A stretch of DNA of 64,000 nt from Sphingobacteriaceae bacterium. GTDB lineage: Bacteria; Bacteroidota; Bacteroidia; Sphingobacteriales; Sphingobacteriaceae. A model generated the notes under the pieces. That model was not told the DNA's origin and did not search any database. It worked only from the letters and a program-made list of their open reading frames with translations. Positions within the stretch are counted from its first letter, which is position 1, and the number at the start of each line of letters is the position of its first letter. This document shows positions 59,082-64,000 of this stretch, in pieces. The translations under genes were made by a program, and so were the position numbers. The stretch lies in assembly GCA_903642215.1 (NCBI GenBank), contig CAHJWG010000006.1, positions 1 through 64,000 on the forward strand. Reading direction: 5' to 3'.

Positions 59082-59834
59082 TTAAGCGTTAAAATTAAAC
59101 AGATCGGTGGCTGTAAAAAATCCTTTTCGGTCTTTAATCCACTCGGCAGCCAGCACGGCGCCTAAAGCAAAACCGGCGCGGTTGTGTGCCGTATGTTTAA
59201 ATTCGATGGTATCCACTTCAGAATCATAAATTACGGTATGCGTTCCCGGCACGTTTTCAATTCGGTGCGATTCGATCAGCAATTCATCAGCATTAATTAT
59301 TTTATCAGAATCATCATTTTCCACACCCGAAACCACATTTGTCCATGCTTCTTTTACCGGCATATTTTCGATAATTCCTTCGGCAATGGTAATAGCCGTT
59401 CCGCTTGGCGCATCCAGTTTTTGCGTGTGATGGATTTCTTCTACCTGAACTTCGTAATCCGGAAAACCACTCATTATTTTGGCTAGCATTTTATTTAGGT
59501 GGAAAAAAATATTCACGCCAACACTAAAATTGGAAGCGTAAATTAATGAGGCATTGCACGAAAGGCAGTCATTTTTAACATCCTGCAACTTTTCGTACCA
59601 GCCGGTAGCACCAACCACAATCGGAATCCCAGCTTTAAAACAGTGTGTAATATTGCTTAAAACGGTATGCGGCGTACTAAATTCAATGGCTACATCTGCT
59701 GTTTGCAGGTTTTCGATATTGAGGTTGTGCAGGTTTTCATGATCAATTTTTAATACGATTTCATGCTTTCGTTCCAAGGCAATCTGCTCGATCATCTTAC
59801 CCATTTTCCCGTATCCGAGTAAAGCTATTTTCAT
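59082..59834 (-). CDS. dapB: 4-hydroxy-tetrahydrodipicolinate reductase
   Basis: A 250-residue enzyme of lysine and diaminopimelate synthesis. MKIALLGYGKMGKMIEQIA is the nucleotide-binding start (GYGKMG), VAIEFSTPHTV and VVGATGWYEK follow, and VEEIHHTQKLDAPSGTAI is the catalytic block, with the histidine pair and lysine used in proton transfer. It is slightly shorter than the E. coli enzyme, typical of the phylum. It lies 33 bases upstream of lepB in transcription. A word copy at 59346-59356 encodes VKEAW. Confidence 0.93.
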   Translation of the reverse strand: MKIALLGYGKMGKMIEQIALERKHEIVLKIDHENLHNLNIENLQTADVAIEFSTPHTVLSNITHCFKAGIPIVVGATGWYEKLQDVKNDCLSCNASLIYASNFSVGVNIFFHLNKMLAKIMSGFPDYEVQVEEIHHTQKLDAPSGTAITIAEGIIENMPVKEAWTNVVSGVENDDSDKIINADELLIESHRIENVPGTHTVIYDSEVDTIEFKHTAHNRAGFALGAVLAAEWIKDRKGFFTATDLFNFNA

Positions 59835-59933
59835 TTTTTAGGTATGAGGTATGAGCTATCAGCCCTGTAAATTTATCTATTTTAGCGATGGTTTAAAGTT
59901 GATTGCATTTGCTGATACCTCTTACCTGAAACC

Positions 59934-60587
59934 TCACTTCATCCGCACCGTTACTTTCAACCCCGGAACAACACCGCCGTAAGCGTAACTTGGCGAACTG
60001 AGCATCGTTGGCCTGATTTTAAAACCTAAATCATTGTCCATCGTGTACGAATGCTGGAACTTGGCGGCAATATAAGCATCAATAGTTTGGATTCCCCAAA
60101 AAGCGACTGTCCCGATGATAGTCAAATCCCTGTTCCGATGGTAAAAATCTTTGTAAGAAATGATAGTAGCGGAGGAAACGTTTTGATAATCTTTATCGAT
60201 CAATTTATTTTGCCCCGTTTCCTGAAGTTGCGCCACATGTAAAAAAATTTTATAGTTGGTTTGTGCCACATAATAGGAATAGCCCAAACCGGCAAAACCT
60301 CCGTAAACGATTGGTAATTTCCAGTATTGATGATTATAAATCTGGCCCAAACCAGGGAAAGCTAAAGATTTTAAAACGGCTTTATGCGGACTATGTGTGC
60401 TATCCGGATGGTAAACTTTTTCTTTGCGTTGCTCGGCTTTGGGCTTAAAAGGTGCCAGAACAGCAGCGGTATCGCCTCTGGTATTTACCGTATCTCTTTG
60501 CTTTTTAACAGATTTTTTTTGTGCCTGAACTGATGCAGCACAAAAAAACATCAGTAAAAGAAGTAGGGCTGATTTATACATTACCAA
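59934..60587 (-). CDS. DUF5683 membrane protein
   Basis: A 217-residue protein with a signal peptide (SALLLLLMFFCAASVQA), a basic linker, and two or three hydrophobic segments including SLAFPGLGQIYNHQYWKLPIVYGGFAGLGY, the DUF5683 hallmark (PGLGQIYN). The family is found beside parB in Bacteroidota and has no assigned function; a role in cell-envelope or chromosome positioning is possible but unproven. Its start overlaps the end of parB by 7 bases. A word copy at 60557-60567 encodes LLLL in the signal peptide. Confidence 0.8.
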   Translation of the reverse strand: MVMYKSALLLLLMFFCAASVQAQKKSVKKQRDTVNTRGDTAAVLAPFKPKAEQRKEKVYHPDSTHSPHKAVLKSLAFPGLGQIYNHQYWKLPIVYGGFAGLGYSYYVAQTNYKIFLHVAQLQETGQNKLIDKDYQNVSSATIISYKDFYHRNRDLTIIGTVAFWGIQTIDAYIAAKFQHSYTMDNDLGFKIRPTMLSSPSYAYGGVVPGLKVTVRMK

Positions 60588-61495
60588 TCGAGCATTTCCA
60601 GGATGCGGCCTAAATCATCTTCTGATAAAAACGGAATTTCGATGCTGCCTTTACCCTGCTGGCCAACTTTAACTTTTACCTGCGAATTAAATTTAGAAGC
60701 TAAATCAGCTTGTATTTTTTGCACTTCAAAAGAAGGAGAAAATACTTTTTTAGCGATACTGTTTTTAGCAGGTGTTTTTTGCAGTTCGCGCACCATATCT
60801 TCCACTTTCCGTACAGATAAACCTTTCTCAATCACCTGATGATGGATGTACAACAGCTTTGCGGCATCCTCCACGTTAACCAGCGCGCGCGCATGGCCCA
60901 TACTAATTTGCCCGTCGCGGATAGAAGATTGCACAACCGGCGGCAATTTAAGCAGGCGTAAATAATTAGTTACCGTTGATCGGTTTTTGCTTACGCGATC
61001 GCCCAGTTCTTCCTGCTTCAGATTGCACTCATCAATCATCCGTTGGAAACTCAGTGCCATTTCTATCGCGTTCAGGTTTTCCCGCTGGATATTTTCAATC
61101 AGTGCCATTTCCAGCATCTGCTGATCGTTTGCCGTACGCACGTAAGCCGGGATTTCGGTTAATCCGGCTAATTTCGATGCTCTTAAACGCCGCTCGCCCG
61201 AAATTAACTGATAAGAATTTACACCTGTTTTACGAACGGTAACCGGCTGGATCAAACCCTGCACCGAAATAGAATCTGCAAGTTCCTGTAAAGCCTGTTC
61301 ATCAAATTCTGTTCTGGGTTGAAAAGGATTTACTTCAATTTCAGAAATTTTAACCGCATTAACACCTTTTAAACCAGCTGTTTCCGTTTGGTTCGAGTGA
61401 TTATCAGTGGGTTTTTTTACGGCATTTACCTGTACAGAATCATTGAGCAACGCACCTAAACCTCTTCCTAAAGCATTTCTTTTATCGCCGCTCAT
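60581..61495 (-). CDS. parB: chromosome partitioning protein ParB
   Basis: A 304-residue ParB. The start MSGDKRNALGRGLGALLND is typical. The N-terminal domain has the CTP-binding boxes (VNPFQPRTEFDEQALQELADSI and LISGERRLRASKLAG with the GERR arginine patch), then NIQRENLNAIE, a helix-turn-helix (LGDRVSKNRSTVTNYLRLLKLP) and a C-terminal dimer domain. ParB loads at parS sites near the origin and organises segregation. It overlaps parA by 4 bases. I did not find a parS palindrome in this window. Confidence 0.94.
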   Translation of the reverse strand: MSGDKRNALGRGLGALLNDSVQVNAVKKPTDNHSNQTETAGLKGVNAVKISEIEVNPFQPRTEFDEQALQELADSISVQGLIQPVTVRKTGVNSYQLISGERRLRASKLAGLTEIPAYVRTANDQQMLEMALIENIQRENLNAIEMALSFQRMIDECNLKQEELGDRVSKNRSTVTNYLRLLKLPPVVQSSIRDGQISMGHARALVNVEDAAKLLYIHHQVIEKGLSVRKVEDMVRELQKTPAKNSIAKKVFSPSFEVQKIQADLASKFNSQVKVKVGQQGKGSIEIPFLSEDDLGRILEMLDW

Positions 61496-62304
61496 CTTTT
61501 TATACCTTCTTTTTTCAGGTTAGTATCTTCATCATTTACCAAACCATTGTTACGCAAAATTTCGCGGGCAAGGTTCAGGTAATTAATGGCACCCTTGCAG
61601 GTTGCATCGTGCATAATTACCGACATGCCAAAGCTTGGTGCTTCGCTTAAACGAGTGTTCCGCTGGATAATTGTTTTAAAAACAAGGTTCTCAAAATGGG
61701 TACGAACTTCTTCTACAACCTGGTTAGATAACCGCAAACGTACATCGTACATGGTTAACAAAATACCTTCAATATCCAAAGCCGGATTTAAACGGTTCTG
61801 TACAATTTTGATGGTGTTAAGCAGTTTCCCTAATCCTTCCAACGCAAAATATTCACACTGAACCGGAATGATAACCGAATTTGCAGCTGTTAAAGCATTG
61901 ATTGTAATTAAACCGAGCGACGGCGAACAATCCACAATAATAAAATCGTACCGGTCTTTAATCTTCTCCAGCACCGCTTTCATTTTGTATTCGCGGTTGG
62001 TTAGGTTAATCATTTCAATCTCCGCTCCTACCAAATCAATATGTGCGGGCAGTAAATCCAGGTTTGGCGTTTCCGTATGCTGGATCGCATCTGCCGGTTC
62101 TACATCGTTGATAATGCACTCATAAATACTATCTTTAATTGTTCTCGGATCAAAACCAATCCCTGATGTTGCGTTTGCCTGCGGATCTGCATCAACCAGC
62201 AAAGTTTTATATTCTAACACCGCTAAACTTGCCGCCAGGTTAATGGAAGAAGTGGTTTTACCCACGCCGCCTTTCTGGTTAGCTAACGCGATTATTTTAC
62301 TCAT
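61492..62304 (-). CDS. parA: chromosome partitioning ATPase ParA
   Basis: A 270-residue P-loop ATPase beginning MSKIIALANQKGGVGKTTSSINLA, with the deviant Walker A KGGVGKTT. The ATG at 62304 is chosen; an upstream in-frame ATG at 62331 adds nine residues unlike the family. Further motifs are VDADPQANATSGIG and FIIVDCSPSLGLITINAL. With ParB it segregates chromosome origins. The cluster parA-parB-DUF5683-dapB-lepB is conserved in the phylum and usually lies near oriC. Confidence 0.94.
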   Translation of the reverse strand: MSKIIALANQKGGVGKTTSSINLAASLAVLEYKTLLVDADPQANATSGIGFDPRTIKDSIYECIINDVEPADAIQHTETPNLDLLPAHIDLVGAEIEMINLTNREYKMKAVLEKIKDRYDFIIVDCSPSLGLITINALTAANSVIIPVQCEYFALEGLGKLLNTIKIVQNRLNPALDIEGILLTMYDVRLRLSNQVVEEVRTHFENLVFKTIIQRNTRLSEAPSFGMSVIMHDATCKGAINYLNLAREILRNNGLVNDEDTNLKKEGIKR

Positions 62305-62347
62305 TATCAATCTCCGGTATAATTTTAGCAAGCAAATTTTTATGCCG

Positions 62348-62384
62348 TAAAAGAAGTACAGTTAAGCTTTGCATGCTTCTTTTA
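62348..62384. repeat. inverted word pair upstream of parA
   Basis: CGTAAAAGAAG (62346-62356) and CTTCTTTTACG (62376-62386) form a perfect 11-bp stem with a loop of 19 bases, containing the plus word at 62348-62358 and the minus word at 62374-62384. It lies 44 bases upstream of the parA ATG, in its probable promoter region. Confidence 0.8.
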
Positions 62385-62386
62385 CG

Positions 62387-62637
62387 CCTTATTTTTGCTT
62401 AATATTTAAAGGTGCAAGATACCTACATTTTTACAATAACTATCCACCCAGATTTCCACATCTTAGTAACATTATCAACAGTAAAAAGTAAAGCCAAACT
62501 GATTATATCTGCCTTGAACAACTCTTTAAATATGATAACGATTTTCCGGAAATTATCTCTTAAAAAACATTTAATATTGATCCTTTAAACTATTAATTAA
62601 AAGCAATGTTACCTTATTTCATTTAAATTTTAAAAAC
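62387..62637. other. AT-rich gap with DnaA-box-like sequences
   Basis: No gene is seen. Three sites resemble DnaA boxes (consensus TTATCCACA) in the same orientation: CTATCCACC (62440-62448), TTTCCACA (62453-62460) and TTATCAACA (62472-62480). Given the adjacent parAB genes this could be an origin-proximal element, but three imperfect boxes are weak evidence and A/T-rich DNA gives such matches easily. Confidence 0.3.
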
Positions 62638-62808
62638 ATGACTAACGGCGTTTACGAAGCAGGCGAAAGGGTAATTACCAAAGATGGCGAAGGAAAAGTT
62701 AACAAAAGCCAGGAAAAAAAAGACGATCTGGTGGAAGTAAAGCTCGATTCCGGCGAAATAAAATCTTACGTGCCAACAGAAGTTTCGGATGATGCTGACG
62801 CAGGATAA
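62638..62808 (+). CDS. small acidic hypothetical protein
   Basis: A 56-residue protein (MTNGVYEAGERVITKDG to TEVSDDADAG) with a beta-rich, charged composition resembling small one-domain SH3- or KOW-like folds (GERVITKDGEGKV, VEVKLDSGEIKSYVP). It is probably expressed with the tiny membrane gene that starts 9 bases after its stop. No family name can be given. It is below the length cutoff often used for ORF calling. Confidence 0.6.
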   Translation: MTNGVYEAGERVITKDGEGKVNKSQEKKDDLVEVKLDSGEIKSYVPTEVSDDADAG

Positions 62809-62817
62809 TTTAAACAG

Positions 62818-62988
62818 ATGAAAGACGAAAGCAACAGTTTTTTAAAGCGTTACCAGCTGTTATTGATCCTGGTAATTTTGCTGCTGGTAATTGGTTTTGG
62901 TTGCTGGTTTATTAAAAAACGCGATCCGAACTACAACGAAGCACGTAAAGATGATTTGCTTCGGAAACTAAACCAGCCCGTAAGATAA
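62818..62988 (+). CDS. small single-span membrane protein
   Basis: A 56-residue protein with a charged start (MKDESNSFLKRY), one strong membrane span (about residues 13-32, QLLLILVILLLVIGFGCWFI) and a basic tail (KKRDPNYNEARKDDLLRKL). The composition suggests an inner-membrane anchor with a cytoplasmic tail. It is coupled to the preceding small gene. No family is recognised. Confidence 0.6.
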   Translation: MKDESNSFLKRYQLLLILVILLLVIGFGCWFIKKRDPNYNEARKDDLLRKLNQPVR

Positions 62989-63085
62989 ACTTAATTTTAT
63001 CAGGATCGGAGTAAAAACCCGTTGCCGGTAATTGATAAAACGATAACTTGCGGTTTCTCTTTACCACATTTTAATCCGTTAAAAA

Positions 63086-63607
63086 ATGCTTACAATTATT
63101 GCCGGAACCAACAGACCCGGCAGCAGCACTTTAAAACTCGCTGTTTATTATCAAAAAAAACTTGCTAACAGCGGCGTAAAAGCTAATGTATTATCGCTGG
63201 AAACTTTGCCTGATAATCTGCTCAAAACAGATTTATACGGCAAGCGTAGTGAAGATTTTAAGCCGATACAAGCACAAATTTCCGCATCCGAAAAGTATAT
63301 TTTTATCATTCCCGAGTATAACGGAAGTTTCCCCGGTGCATTAAAAGTTTTTGTGGATGCCTGCGATTTCCCTTTAAGTTTTTATGATAAAAAGGCTGCG
63401 CTGGTTGGGATTTCCTCCGGGAAATATGGAAATATCCGCGGCGTTGATCATTTTACCGGCGTTTGTAACTATATGAATATGCATGTTTTTTCGCTTAAAT
63501 TACACATTCCTTTTATCCGGAAAGAAATTGATGCTGATGGAAATTTAACAGAAGCGGACACGATTAAATTTACAGACGAACAGATAGACCGCTTCCTGAA
63601 ATTTTAA
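63086..63607 (+). CDS. NADPH-dependent FMN reductase family protein
   Basis: A 173-residue flavodoxin-like oxidoreductase. MLTIIAGTNRPGSSTLKLA is the FMN phosphate-binding start (GTNRPGSST), IFIIPEYNGSFPGALKVFVD is the second signature, and GISSGKYGNIRG the third. The family reduces FMN, quinones, azo dyes or chromate with NADPH. The substrate is unknown. It stands 97 bases after the small membrane gene. Confidence 0.87.
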   Translation: MLTIIAGTNRPGSSTLKLAVYYQKKLANSGVKANVLSLETLPDNLLKTDLYGKRSEDFKPIQAQISASEKYIFIIPEYNGSFPGALKVFVDACDFPLSFYDKKAALVGISSGKYGNIRGVDHFTGVCNYMNMHVFSLKLHIPFIRKEIDADGNLTEADTIKFTDEQIDRFLKF

Positions 63608-63637
63608 AAACTTTGCTATTTGCCGTTTAGTTTTTTT

Positions 63638-64000
63638 ATGTTGAATATGAAATACTCCTTTTACCACCCGTTTTTAATATTGATGCTGATTATTTGTTCC
63701 TGCAAGCAGAAAAACAATTCGGCTTCTACAACATCAGCAACACAAAAACAACCGCTGGATACTGCCGATACAAGGCTTGCAAATGATCTTTCTATTTTTT
63801 GTATCAACCAAATTAAAACCGCACAATTGGCATCGAAAAAAGCATCAACCCAAAAAGTAAAAGCATTTGGTAAGGAAACTGCACAGCTTTACACGCAGTT
63901 AAGTACCAATCTGAACAGGATTTCCGAAAAGTATAATATTGAATTACCTGCGGCAGCAACACCAGCATCTGCAAAAAAATATGCTGATTTAAGTGCGATA
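63638..64000 (+). CDS. DUF4142-like lipoprotein, N-terminal part
   Basis: The gene runs off the right edge. It starts at an ATG at 63638 or 63647 and encodes a lipoprotein signal ending LIICSC, with the lipidated cysteine in CSCKQ. After a serine/threonine-rich linker comes a helical domain (ANDLSIFCINQIKTAQLASKKAS, KVKAFGKETAQLYTQLS) with the DUF4142 pattern, a ferritin-like helical bundle of unknown function. Only about 120 codons are visible. Confidence 0.65.
   Translation, partial: MLNMKYSFYHPFLILMLIICSCKQKNNSASTTSATQKQPLDTADTRLANDLSIFCINQIKTAQLASKKASTQKVKAFGKETAQLYTQLSTNLNRISEKYNIELPAAATPASAKKYADLSAI

Noticed and set aside
60581..62637. A parS site near parAB
   Set aside because: No palindrome close to TGTTNCACGTGAAACA was seen in the gaps of this region; it may lie outside the window.
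1..64000. CRISPR array interpretation of the regularly recurring word
   Set aside because: Copies are irregularly spaced (tens of bases to many kb), lie on both strands and inside genes, and no cas gene is present.
1..64000. tRNA, rRNA or tmRNA genes
   Set aside because: No cloverleaf-type GTTCGANTC/T-loop context or rRNA-like blocks were noticed on either strand, although a covariance search was not possible.

Overview
The window comes from a member of the Bacteroidota, most likely family Sphingobacteriaceae (a Pedobacter or Mucilaginibacter relative). The evidence is a SusC/SusD pair, the complete MoxR-DUF58-Bat aerotolerance operon, the rpmB-rpmG-DUF4295-ftsY-rimO-bshC block, the lepB-dapB-DUF5683-parB-parA block, bacillithiol synthesis (bshC), and one clear Bacteroidota-type promoter (TTTG, 19 bp, TAnnTTTG). 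No rRNA, tRNA, prophage or CRISPR array was seen. Genus is inferred, not shown.

Layout. 0-7.2 kb: an OmpA-type fragment, a DUF892 ferritin-like protein, a large MG2/plug outer-membrane protein, a MITE-like element, an atypical pyruvate kinase and a single-domain response regulator. 7.6-16.2 kb: batE, batD, batC, batB, batA, a DUF4381/BatD-like gene, a DUF58 gene and moxR, all on the minus strand. 16.4-21.4 kb: a GlcD/GlcF-type FAD and Fe-S fusion oxidoreductase, a gap with an orphan terminator (possible small RNA), a lone CheB methylesterase domain and a divergent J-domain protein. 21.5-33.1 kb: a plus-strand operon (susC, susD, secreted S51 peptidase, two DoxX-like proteins, a phytoene-desaturase-like FAD enzyme and a YeiH-type transporter) preceded by a perfect promoter and a 32-residue leader ORF ending in four consecutive cysteine codons. 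36.4-45 kb: an efflux operon (HlyD adaptor, TolC channel, ABC ATPase, two permeases) that also encodes its NtrC-type regulator and histidine kinase. 45.1-46.0 kb: an IS5-type insertion sequence with an internal stop. 46.1-48.7 kb: acetate use (acs and an acetate transporter). 48.9-54.3 kb: ribosomal proteins, ftsY, rimO and bshC, with a toxin-antitoxin pair between ftsY and rimO. 54.5-57.9 kb: a malate/lactate dehydrogenase, two more toxin-antitoxin pairs and an orphan membrane protein; the last pair sits between near-identical copies of the lepB 3' end. 57.9-62.3 kb: lepB, dapB, DUF5683, parB, parA. 62.6-64 kb: two tiny genes, an NADPH-dependent FMN reductase and a lipoprotein fragment.

Two signals stand out. 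First, the 11-base word TAAAAGAAGYA occurs at least 40 times on the two strands (21 plus, 19 minus), where I estimate about 0.1 by chance. It lies in gaps and inside genes, in several reading frames, sometimes in inverted pairs. This pattern resembles uptake-signal or other genome-wide DNA motifs. Second, the poly-cysteine leader ORF before the susC operon looks like a cysteine-responsive attenuator, and suggests that the operon handles a sulfur source.

All coordinates and motif counts were read by eye. No database search or folding calculation was run.
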